Of a stretch of DNA of 18,078 nt, positions 1 to 6,438 are shown piece by piece (positions within the stretch are counted from its first letter, which is position 1; each line of letters begins with the position of its first letter). Source of the DNA: DATILI01 sp035476635 (GTDB taxonomy: Bacteria; Pseudomonadota; Gammaproteobacteria; Burkholderiales; Burkholderiaceae_C); contig DATILI010000327.1 of assembly GCA_035476635.1 (NCBI GenBank), positions 1 to 18,078 of the forward strand, written 5' to 3'. A model generated the notes under the pieces. It ran no database searches and was not told the DNA's origin. It was given only the letters and a program-made list of their open reading frames with translations. The translations under genes were made by a program, and so were the position numbers.

Positions 1-2958
1 TTGTACCAGGCCGTTCTGGACGCAGGGCGCCCCGTGCAGATCCGCACCTTCCACAGCTGGTTTGCCGCGCTGCTGCGTACGGCGCCGGTATCGGTGCTGC
101 AGCAACTGGGGCTGCCCACCAACTACGAGCTGCTGGAAGACGACAGCGAGGCGGTGGCCCAGGTTTGGCGCCGGTTCTACAGCGCGCTGTTGGCCCAGCC
201 CGAGTTGCGACGAGACTTCACGGAGATCGTGGCCACGCATGGCCGGTTCCAGACGCACAAGGCGCTGGAAGCCGCATTGTCCAAACGCGTGGAATTCACG
301 CTGGCCGATGCGCATGGCGTGGTGGATGCGTCGATCAAGACCTTTGACGCGCAGTTTCCCGATTTCGCCGGTGCGGCATTGCCTGAGGATGCACTCACGC
401 AGGAGCGCGGCCGGGCACTCTTGCTGGCGGCTGCGGCCGCCTTGGGCCGCGCCAGCGCGCCCACGTTTTCGGCCAAGGGCGTGGAGCTGGAGCAGGCCGT
501 GAGTGCGGGCGACATGCAGGCAGCCCTTTCGGCCTTGCTCACGCAAAAAGGCGAGCCGCGCAAATTCAGCGACAAGGTGGCCGGCATTGCATCGGTGCGT
601 GCCGCGCAGGAGCTGGCGTTGCGCGTGCTGGCGGCGCGTGAGCAGCATGCGGCCTGGCTGCACCAACAAGCGATGGCGCGGCTGGCGCGCGTCTTGATCG
701 CGGAATTTGGCGCACTCAAGCGTGAACGCGGCTGGGTCGACATGAACGACGTTGAGCGCGCTGCCTTGGTGATGCTGTCCGACCCGGTCCTCAGCGGCTG
801 GGTACAGCAGCGGCTGGACGCGCGCGTGCGCCACCTCTTGATCGACGAGTTCCAGGACACCAACCCGCTGCAATGGCAGGCACTGCACGCCTGGCTCAGC
901 GGCTATGCGGGCGCCGGCGGCGGGGCGGGCAGCGCTTCGGGTGGGGCGCCCAGCGTGTTCATCGTGGGCGACCCCAAGCAGAGCATCTACCGCTTTCGGC
1001 GCGCCGAGCCGCAGGTGTTTCGCGCCGCGCAGGCGTTTGTCGTCGCCGGCCTGGGTGGCGACTTGCTGAGTTGCGACCACACGCGGCGCAACGCACCCGA
1101 GGTGATCGCGGCCGTCAATGGCGTGATGCTTGCCGCGCAAACCAGTGGCGCGTATGAAAGCTTTCGCGCCCACACCACCGAATCTGCGCAACATGGCGCC
1201 GTGCTGGCGTTGCCGGCCATCCCGCGTGCGGAATCATTGCCGTCCGAAGCCGCGGCGCATCCGCTGGACTGGCGCGACAGCCTGCAGACGCCGCGCGAAC
1301 TGCCCGAAGAAACCTTGCGCAACCTGGAATGCCGGCAGGCTGCGCGCTGGCTGGCGCAACAGCTGCAAGATGGTTTGCGGCCCCAGGACATCATGGTGCT
1401 GGCGCGCAAGCGCGATCGGCTGGCGGTGATGCAGGACGAGCTGCGCGCCTTGCACATCCCGGCGCAACAACCGGAAAAAACCGAGCTTGGTGAGGTCCCC
1501 GAGGTGCAGGACATCGTCGCGCTGCTCGATGCGCTGGTTTCGCCCACGCACGACCTGTCGCTGGCACGCGCGCTGAAGTCGCCGCTGTTCGGGCTGGGCG
1601 ACGATGACCTGGTGCAGATTGCACTGGCGCAGCGGCAAGCACGGCGGCAGACGGCGCCAGGCGTCACGCACAACCCGAGCTGGTTCGAGTTGCTGCAAGG
1701 CCGGGAGCCGTTCGCACCCGCCGCCCAAGCGCTGGCGCCAGTCTTGATGCGCTGGAAAGAGTGGCTGGACAGTTTGCCCCCGCATGACGCGCTGGACGCG
1801 ATCTACCACGATGGCGATGTACTGGCGCGCTTTGCGCAGGCAGCGCCGGCGGCTTTGCGCAGCAGCGTGCTGGCCAACCTGCGCGCCGTATTGTCGGCCG
1901 CGCTGCAACTGGATGGCGCGCGCTATGCCACGCCCTATGCGCTGGTGCGCGCATTCAAGCGCGGTGGCCTGAAGGCACCGGCCAGCGTCCAAAGCCAGGC
2001 GGTGCGCCTGTTGACGGTACATGGCGCCAAAGGCCTGGAGGCGCCGCTCGTGCTGTTGCTGGACACCGACACCTTGCCCGCGCGCGCTGAAACCATGGGC
2101 GTGCTGGTGGATTGGCCGGGCGAGGCCATGTTTGCGCAGCGCTTCGCCTTCATGGCCAGCGAGAGCCGGCCGCCACCGTGCACGGTCGACGCCTTGGCCA
2201 CCGAGCAGGCCGCACGCCAGCGCGAAGAGCTCAATGCCCTGTACGTGGCCATGACGCGCGCGCGCCAGCGGCTTGTCGTGTCTTGCGTCGAGCCGCACCG
2301 GGTCAACGAGGCGAGTTGGCGTCAGCGGCTGGCACCTTGGTGCACGGCGTTGCCGGTGCCGCTGGTCGAAGTGCCGGCAGCGGAATCCTCCGCAGCTGCG
2401 CAGGAACTGGCCGGCGCGCTGTTTTCGTTGCCCGTCGTGCCTCCTGCACCCGCCTCCCCTGTCGCGAGGGCGCCAGCGGTGCGGGCGGCCGAGGCTGCCA
2501 GCCTCGCTTCGCGTGTCGGGCAGGCCATGCACCGTCTGCTGGAATGGGGCGCGCCGCAGGCCGAGTCGGACCCCGCGGAACGTCTTGCCGCCGTTGCGCG
2601 CGAATTCGTGTTGGAATCGGCGCACGCCCGGCAAGCACAGCAGATGGCCCAGGCCGTCCTTGGCGGCGAAGGGGCCTGGGCCTGGAGCCCCGCGATGGTG
2701 GACTGGCACGGCAACGAGGTAGCCTTGCTGCACCGTGGCGCATTGTTGCGGCTGGACCGGCTGGTACGCCGGCGCGACAGCGGCGAATGGTGGGTGCTGG
2801 ACTACAAATCGGCGGCACAGCCGCAGCAGCAGGCCGAGCTCATCGGGCAAATGCAGGCGTACCGCGCCGCCGTCCAGGCCGCGCATGCGGGCGCTGTCGT
2901 CAGGGCGGCGTTCCTGACGGCGCAGGGCGCCTTGGTGGAAATCACAAGATCGGATTGA
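1..2958 (+). CDS. UvrD/RecB-like helicase-nuclease (AddA type), 5' end missing
   Basis: This is an ATP-dependent superfamily 1 helicase with a C-terminal nuclease domain, the kind that processes double-strand DNA ends for recombinational repair. The frame is already open at base 1, so the TTG there is only the window edge, and the N-terminal part with the Walker A motif lies upstream. Visible in the 985 residues are the early TFHSW motif near residue 17, helicase motif II (DEFQDT, 282-287), motif III (VGDPKQSIYRFRR, 322-334), motif V (VHGAKGLE, 673-680) and motif VI (YVAMTRARQ, 748-756). The nuclease domain shows H844, D919, D934-Y-K936 and a Q952/Y954 region, matching the RecB/AddA PD-(D/E)XK pattern. 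A Gly/Ala-rich stretch sits between motifs II and III (about 303-316). The stop codon directly abuts the next start. An AddB-like partner would be expected upstream, by analogy with other Burkholderiales. It could equally be named a generic UvrD-helicase domain protein. Confidence 0.93.
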   Translation: MYQAVLDAGRPVQIRTFHSWFAALLRTAPVSVLQQLGLPTNYELLEDDSEAVAQVWRRFYSALLAQPELRRDFTEIVATHGRFQTHKALEAALSKRVEFTLADAHGVVDASIKTFDAQFPDFAGAALPEDALTQERGRALLLAAAAALGRASAPTFSAKGVELEQAVSAGDMQAALSALLTQKGEPRKFSDKVAGIASVRAAQELALRVLAAREQHAAWLHQQAMARLARVLIAEFGALKRERGWVDMNDVERAALVMLSDPVLSGWVQQRLDARVRHLLIDEFQDTNPLQWQALHAWLSGYAGAGGGAGSASGGAPSVFIVGDPKQSIYRFRRAEPQVFRAAQAFVVAGLGGDLLSCDHTRRNAPEVIAAVNGVMLAAQTSGAYESFRAHTTESAQHGAVLALPAIPRAESLPSEAAAHPLDWRDSLQTPRELPEETLRNLECRQAARWLAQQLQDGLRPQDIMVLARKRDRLAVMQDELRALHIPAQQPEKTELGEVPEVQDIVALLDALVSPTHDLSLARALKSPLFGLGDDDLVQIALAQRQARRQTAPGVTHNPSWFELLQGREPFAPAAQALAPVLMRWKEWLDSLPPHDALDAIYHDGDVLARFAQAAPAALRSSVLANLRAVLSAALQLDGARYATPYALVRAFKRGGLKAPASVQSQAVRLLTVHGAKGLEAPLVLLLDTDTLPARAETMGVLVDWPGEAMFAQRFAFMASESRPPPCTVDALATEQAARQREELNALYVAMTRARQRLVVSCVEPHRVNEASWRQRLAPWCTALPVPLVEVPAAESSAAAQELAGALFSLPVVPPAPASPVARAPAVRAAEAASLASRVGQAMHRLLEWGAPQAESDPAERLAAVAREFVLESAHARQAQQMAQAVLGGEGAWAWSPAMVDWHGNEVALLHRGALLRLDRLVRRRDSGEWWVLDYKSAAQPQQQAELIGQMQAYRAAVQAAHAGAVVRAAFLTAQGALVEITRSD

Positions 2959-4215
2959 ATGAAAAAAGTAGTGGTGATTGGTGGCGGCCCGGCCGGCCTG
3001 ATGGCGGCCGAGGCACTGGCGGCCGCTGGCGCGCGCCAGGGCGTGCAGGTGCATTTGTTCGATGCCATGCCCTCGGTGGGCCGAAAATTCCTGCTGGCCG
3101 GCAAGGGAGGTTTGAACCTGACGCATTCCGAACCGCTGGAGCGCTTCATCACGCGCTACGGTGCGCGGCGCGATGCGGTCCAGGACTGGCTGCAGGGCTT
3201 TGGCCCAACGCAATTGCGCAACTGGGTCCAGGGTTTGGGGGTGGACACCTTCGTCGGCAGTTCCGGCCGCGTGTTTCCGACCGACATGAAAGCCGCGCCG
3301 CTGCTGCGCGCCTGGCTGCATCGCCTGCGCGAGGCCGGTGTGCAGTTTCACATGCGCCACCGCTGGACCGGCTGGGCGCAAAGCGGTGGCCTGGACTTTT
3401 CCACGCCGCAAGGCGAGATCGAAGTGCAGGCCGACGCCGTGGTACTGGCCCTGGGCGGTGCGAGCTGGGCGCGCCTGGGCTCGGACGGCGCCTGGGTGCC
3501 CTTGCTTGCGCAACAAGGCGTGGCGGTGGCGCCGCTGCTGCCGTCCAACTGCGGCTTCGATGTGCAAGGCGGCTGGAGCGCACATTTCGCCAGCCGCTTC
3601 GCCGGGCAGCCCTTCAAGTCGGTGGCGATCACGTTTGCCGATGCAAAGGGCCAGATGTTCCAGCGCAAGGGTGAATTCGTCGCCACGGCAACGGGCGTGG
3701 AAGGCAGCCTGGTTTATGCCGCATCTTCGTTGCTGCGCGACGAAATCGCCGCGCAAGGCGTGGCGAAGTTCCAGCTCGACCTGCTACCTGACCGAAGTGC
3801 CGAGCAGGTGCTGGCCGAGGTGGCCCATCCGCGCGGTGCGCGCTCCCTGTCCAGCCATCTCAAGAGTCGGCTCGGTTTGGATGGCATCAAGATGGCCTTG
3901 CTGCACGAGCTTTGCGCCAAGGACGATATCGCCCAACCGGCCAGGCTCGCAGCGGCCATCAAGTCGCTGCCGATCCGGCTGGCCGCAGCACGCCCAGTCG
4001 ACGAGGCGATCAGCAGCGCGGGCGGTGTGCCGCTGCTGGCGCTGGACGCAGGCTTGATGCTGCGCCAACGGCCTGGCGTGTTTTGCGCTGGCGAGATGCT
4101 CGATTGGGAAGCGCCGACTGGCGGCTACTTGCTCACCGCCTCCATGGCAAGCGGCAAGCGCGCCGGCGAAGGGGCTCTCGCGTGGCTGGGAGTGGCTCAG
4201 AACCTGGCGCGGTAG
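2959..4215 (+). CDS. HI0933-type FAD-dependent flavoprotein (PP_4765 family, TIGR03862-like)
   Basis: The 418-residue protein begins with a beta strand and a dinucleotide-binding motif (VVVIGGGPAGLMAAEAL, residues 4-20), followed by the family hallmark VGRKFLLAGKGGLNLTHS (40-57). Near the C-terminus is a second FAD-contact segment, GVFCAGEMLDWEAPTGGYLL. This architecture is that of the HI0933/BaiN-like flavoproteins, and the length fits the PP_4765 subfamily. The reaction is not established for this subfamily, so the specific substrate is unknown. The ATG follows the upstream stop with no gap, so the gene is probably translationally coupled to the helicase gene. There is no signal peptide, so it should be cytosolic. 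Its last 19 bases overlap the end of the convergent gene on the minus strand. Confidence 0.9.
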   Translation: MKKVVVIGGGPAGLMAAEALAAAGARQGVQVHLFDAMPSVGRKFLLAGKGGLNLTHSEPLERFITRYGARRDAVQDWLQGFGPTQLRNWVQGLGVDTFVGSSGRVFPTDMKAAPLLRAWLHRLREAGVQFHMRHRWTGWAQSGGLDFSTPQGEIEVQADAVVLALGGASWARLGSDGAWVPLLAQQGVAVAPLLPSNCGFDVQGGWSAHFASRFAGQPFKSVAITFADAKGQMFQRKGEFVATATGVEGSLVYAASSLLRDEIAAQGVAKFQLDLLPDRSAEQVLAEVAHPRGARSLSSHLKSRLGLDGIKMALLHELCAKDDIAQPARLAAAIKSLPIRLAAARPVDEAISSAGGVPLLALDAGLMLRQRPGVFCAGEMLDWEAPTGGYLLTASMASGKRAGEGALAWLGVAQNLAR

Positions 4216-4850
4216 TAGAGCATGGGCTTGCCATGCTTGGCACGCAGGGACAGGCGGGCGCCGCCATTCAATTGCACGCCGATGGCGCCGAGCTCGGGCA
4301 CCAGACCATGGTAGCGGGCGGCAGTGAATTGCATTTCAACACGGGTGCCATACACGTCCTGGCCGGAAGAGCCGTTGATCAGGCTGATGGTATCGGGCAC
4401 CGGTGTCACCTTGCGCCAGGCCGCCACATCGATGCGGCGTGTGCTGTCCAGCGTGGAGCGCCACCGCAAACCCACGTCCACGCTTTGGGTCGAACGCGGA
4501 GCCAGCGGACTGTTCGGTGGCACCGAGAGGCCGAGCGAAATGCCCACCATCGAAGACTCAGTGGTCCGTGGCCAACTGGTGAAATCCAGGCGCGTCGTGC
4601 TGAAGGGGCCGTCCAGGCTATTCATGCGTATAACGGGGGCGGCTGAAATCTCCACACGCGGCCCGGCATTGGTATCCAGGGACGCGGCCACCATGGTATC
4701 GATGGAAGACACGCTGAAAGGTGGTTCGTCGTTGTCTGCTGCCAACGCAAGATTGGTGCTCGCCAGGGTCGCCGCGATCAGCGCCAGCCCAACCCGGTTG
4801 ATCCGGGGGCAAGGACCAAACTCGTTTGCGAAGACCGCTGCGGTTCTCAT
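4197..4850 (-). CDS. Exported beta-rich hypothetical protein, possible outer-membrane protein
   Basis: I do not recognise a named family. The 217-residue protein has a signal peptide: a basic stretch (PRINR), a hydrophobic core (VGLALIAATLASTNLA) and an ALA-AD cleavage site near residue 37. The mature part is rich in short alternating polar/hydrophobic strands, for example SVDVGLRWRS, RIDVAAWRKV and RVEMQFTAARY. It ends in a strand finishing with Arg-Ala-Arg-Phe; a C-terminal Phe on an amphipathic strand is typical of outer-membrane beta-barrels assembled by BAM. I therefore infer an envelope protein, perhaps a small barrel. I chose the ATG at 4850 because a GAGG ribosome site lies six bases upstream of it; the in-frame ATG at 4862 would lie on top of that site. 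The 3' end overlaps the convergent flavoprotein gene by 19 bases. Confidence 0.7.
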   Translation of the reverse strand: MRTAAVFANEFGPCPRINRVGLALIAATLASTNLALAADNDEPPFSVSSIDTMVAASLDTNAGPRVEISAAPVIRMNSLDGPFSTTRLDFTSWPRTTESSMVGISLGLSVPPNSPLAPRSTQSVDVGLRWRSTLDSTRRIDVAAWRKVTPVPDTISLINGSSGQDVYGTRVEMQFTAARYHGLVPELGAIGVQLNGGARLSLRAKHGKPMLYYRARF

Positions 4851-4988
4851 GGAACACCTCATTCAGGCATACCACAAATATAAACCTTTGCCTGCTGCGA
4901 CACGTGTGAAAAAGTGCGCAAGAAGACGTGGGACAACACCGACAGCAGCTTGGCGCTGAATCGATTTCCAAAGAGAGAGAGGGGGGTT

Positions 4989-5083
4989 GACGAGCCTTGA
5001 CCCCGGCACTGACTCCACAGTTAGGGCTGCTTGGTTCCCCACCTGACCCGGTTGGCCGCTTTACCATGCGGGAAGGCCCGTCA
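4989..5083 (-). ncRNA. ffs: Signal recognition particle 4.5S RNA (small type)
   Basis: Read on the minus strand, this stretch contains the conserved domain IV hairpin of SRP RNA: GGTCAGG, then a GGAA tetraloop (plus-strand 5035-5038) closed by GG/CC, then AAGCAGCC. The ends pair as a terminal helix, GACGGGCC (5082-5075) with GGCTCGTC (4996-4989), with one G-U pair. The length of about 95 nucleotides fits the small bacterial form that binds Ffh and targets membrane proteins to SecYEG. A TACAAT -10 box lies just upstream (5090-5095). Downstream the RNA runs into a pyrimidine tract (plus-strand 4970-4986). An SRP RNA gene near dnaX-ybaB-recR is a known arrangement, as in Bacillus subtilis. The exact ends are uncertain by a few bases. 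Confidence 0.94.
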
Positions 5084-5089
5084 GCCGCT

Positions 5090-5095
5090 ATTGTA
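5090..5095 (-). promoter_or_regulatory. -10 box of the ffs promoter
   Basis: On the minus strand TACAAT (five of six matches to TATAAT) is followed by a GC-rich discriminator, AGCGGC, and then the expected 5' end of the SRP RNA about seven bases downstream. A GC-rich discriminator is typical of stable-RNA promoters under stringent control. No good -35 hexamer is visible at 16-18 bases; an inverted repeat (5101-5128) occupies that position instead. Confidence 0.6.
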
Positions 5096-5100
5096 GGCGA

Positions 5101-5128
5101 GCCGGGCAAGACCCTTTGGGCGCCCGGC
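5101..5128. repeat. Inverted repeat between divergent ffs and the Sm-like gene
   Basis: A perfect 7-base inverted repeat, GCCGGGC (5101-5107) and GCCCGGC (5122-5128), flanks 14 bases that themselves contain CCCTTTGGG. It lies where the -35 region of the ffs promoter should be and upstream of the plus-strand gene starting at 5202. It could be a regulator site or simply part of a GC-rich promoter. Confidence 0.4.
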
Positions 5129-5201
5129 TAAACTGTCCGCGCGGTATCAGTTCGAGGCCGCAACCAAGCAACGAATCAAGCAACGATTTCGGAGGACCCC
5201 C

Positions 5202-5480
5202 ATGCGCTCATTTCGCCCGGTTTTGCTGGCCGCCCTGCTTTGCACCGGCCTGCTCACGCAAGCCGCCATGGCACAGCCGGCGGCGGACAAGGACCCGATT
5301 CGCACCGTACTGCTGGAAAGCAAGGAAAAGAGCCGGGGCGTGGTGATCCATGCAAACGGCAGCGCCATCAATGTGGTGGTGGTGCAGGTCGACGACCATT
5401 TCGTCATTGGCCGCAGCACCACCAGCAGCCGCATCGTGGTGCGGATGGACCGCATCGACGGGGTAAGCGCGAATTTCTAG
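5202..5480 (+). CDS. Small exported protein with Sm/Hfq-like domain
   Basis: This is a 92-residue protein with an AGGA ribosome site (within CGGAGGACC) ahead of the ATG. It has a clear signal peptide: MRSFRP, a hydrophobic core VLLAALLCTGLLTQAA, and cleavage probably after AMA at residue 24. The mature part of about 68 residues can be lined up by eye with Hfq: VLLESKEK in place of the helix/first-strand junction, VVIHANGSAINVVVVQVDDHFVI over the Sm1 region (strand, N-G turn, strand, D-x-F-V), and SSRIVVRMDRIDGV over the Sm2 region (S-x-x-V-x-x-x-x-I-x-x-V). The Hfq Sm2 signature YKHA is not preserved; VRMD stands in its place. I infer a small beta-barrel acting in the periplasm, function unknown. 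It converges on the amidohydrolase gene with a six-base gap. Confidence 0.75.
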   Translation: MRSFRPVLLAALLCTGLLTQAAMAQPAADKDPIRTVLLESKEKSRGVVIHANGSAINVVVVQVDDHFVIGRSTTSSRIVVRMDRIDGVSANF

Positions 5481-5486
5481 TTTTGG

Positions 5487-6350
5487 CTAGGGCTTGCGGT
5501 CGAGCAGGCCCAGGAGATTGGTGCGCGCCACGCGCTCGCGCGCGGCGGCGCTAAGCTGCCGCAGGAAGTCCTGCACGCTTTCGGCCTTCATGTTTTCGCT
5601 TTCCAGCGTGCGGTGGCTGGCATCGGTGCCGATGAGAAAGCGATCCGGTTTCGATTCGATCAAGGCCAGCCATTCGGGCCACACTTCCTTGCCGTTGCGC
5701 AGGATCGTGTAGTCCGGCGAGCGAGGATGCTGGGGCCAGGTGCGCGCGCTGAGTTCGTAGTAGAGGTTGGCGTGCTGCTCCAGCATCCGCCGCGCGATGA
5801 AAAGCGGTGTATAGCCGCCGTGCGCCCAGATCACCGGCACGTCGCGGAATTGCTCCAGCAGCCTGGCGAACTCGCCCATGCGGGTGATCTCGATATGCAC
5901 CATCACCGGCACACGGTGCTTGCGTGCCAGGGCCATGATGCCCGTCAATGTCGAGCCCGTGGGGCTGTAGTCAGCTTCGGGCAAGCCGGGCGAAGGGAAA
6001 TGGGTGGACGAGATCTCTCCGATGCCTTTGAACCGGCCCGTTGCCAGCAACGCGTCGAGGCTGCGCAAGAGCGCCGCATCGTCGGCATTCCAGGCGTGCC
6101 GGTAAGCCGCGCGCTCGGGCGATATCGATACAAACGGGATGAAGCGGTCCGGATGGCGCCGGGCGGCATCGGCAATCGCGTCGTTGTCGCTGTTGCGGCC
6201 CCAGAAGACGACGGCGCGTTCCACGCCATGGCGCTGCATCAGCGCCAGTTGCATGGCCTCGTCGTTCAGATGCACATGGGCATCGATGAATGGCACCTGC
6301 TGGGCATGGGCCGAGAGCGACAGCAGGGCAAAAAGCAGGAGATGGCGCAC
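5487..6350 (-). CDS. Periplasmic amidohydrolase (Amidohydrolase_2 family)
   Basis: The 287-residue protein begins with a signal peptide, MRHLLLFALLSLSAHA, cut before QQ near residue 16. The mature part starts with the metal-binding DAHVH motif (H25, H27), followed by other ligands expected for a TIM-barrel metal-dependent hydrolase: H152 in VMVHIE, H177 in IWAHGG and D243 in LIGTDAS. The order and spacing match the Amidohydrolase_2 family, which includes decarboxylases and lactonases; the substrate cannot be told. Export is unusual, since most family members are cytosolic. The start is GTG (6348-6350) with only a weak AGAG upstream. The gene is divergent from dnaX, sharing an 88-base spacer. 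Confidence 0.88.
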   Translation of the reverse strand: MRHLLLFALLSLSAHAQQVPFIDAHVHLNDEAMQLALMQRHGVERAVVFWGRNSDNDAIADAARRHPDRFIPFVSISPERAAYRHAWNADDAALLRSLDALLATGRFKGIGEISSTHFPSPGLPEADYSPTGSTLTGIMALARKHRVPVMVHIEITRMGEFARLLEQFRDVPVIWAHGGYTPLFIARRMLEQHANLYYELSARTWPQHPRSPDYTILRNGKEVWPEWLALIESKPDRFLIGTDASHRTLESENMKAESVQDFLRQLSAAARERVARTNLLGLLDRKP

Positions 6351-6425
6351 GACGGGCTCTTTCGATTCGCAAGGACCGAAGGTTTATAGCAGCATTGCGC
6401 GGCGCAGCGCCTGAAATCCACACCG

Positions 6426-6431
6426 TAAAAT
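6426..6431 (+). promoter_or_regulatory. Candidate -10 box of dnaX
   Basis: TAAAAT matches five of six bases of the sigma-70 -10 box and ends seven bases before the dnaX ATG. No convincing -35 hexamer is seen and no Shine-Dalgarno sequence lies between the box and the ATG. If the box is used, the mRNA would start at or next to the A of the start codon, giving a leaderless transcript. Confidence 0.4.
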
Positions 6432-6438
6432 CGGCCGA

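Noticed and set aside
1..3. TTG at base 1 as the start codon of the helicase gene
   Set aside because: The protein lacks its Walker A region and is already in a conserved helicase segment, so the gene begins upstream of the window.
2112..3674. Plus-strand open frame of 520 codons spanning the helicase and flavoprotein genes
   Set aside because: It is an alternative frame of real genes, crosses their junction and has no domain.
1234..3756. Long open frame on the minus strand (840 codons)
   Set aside because: It lies antisense to two well-supported genes, has a composition typical of a GC-rich shadow frame (rich in R, H, Q) and shows no domain.
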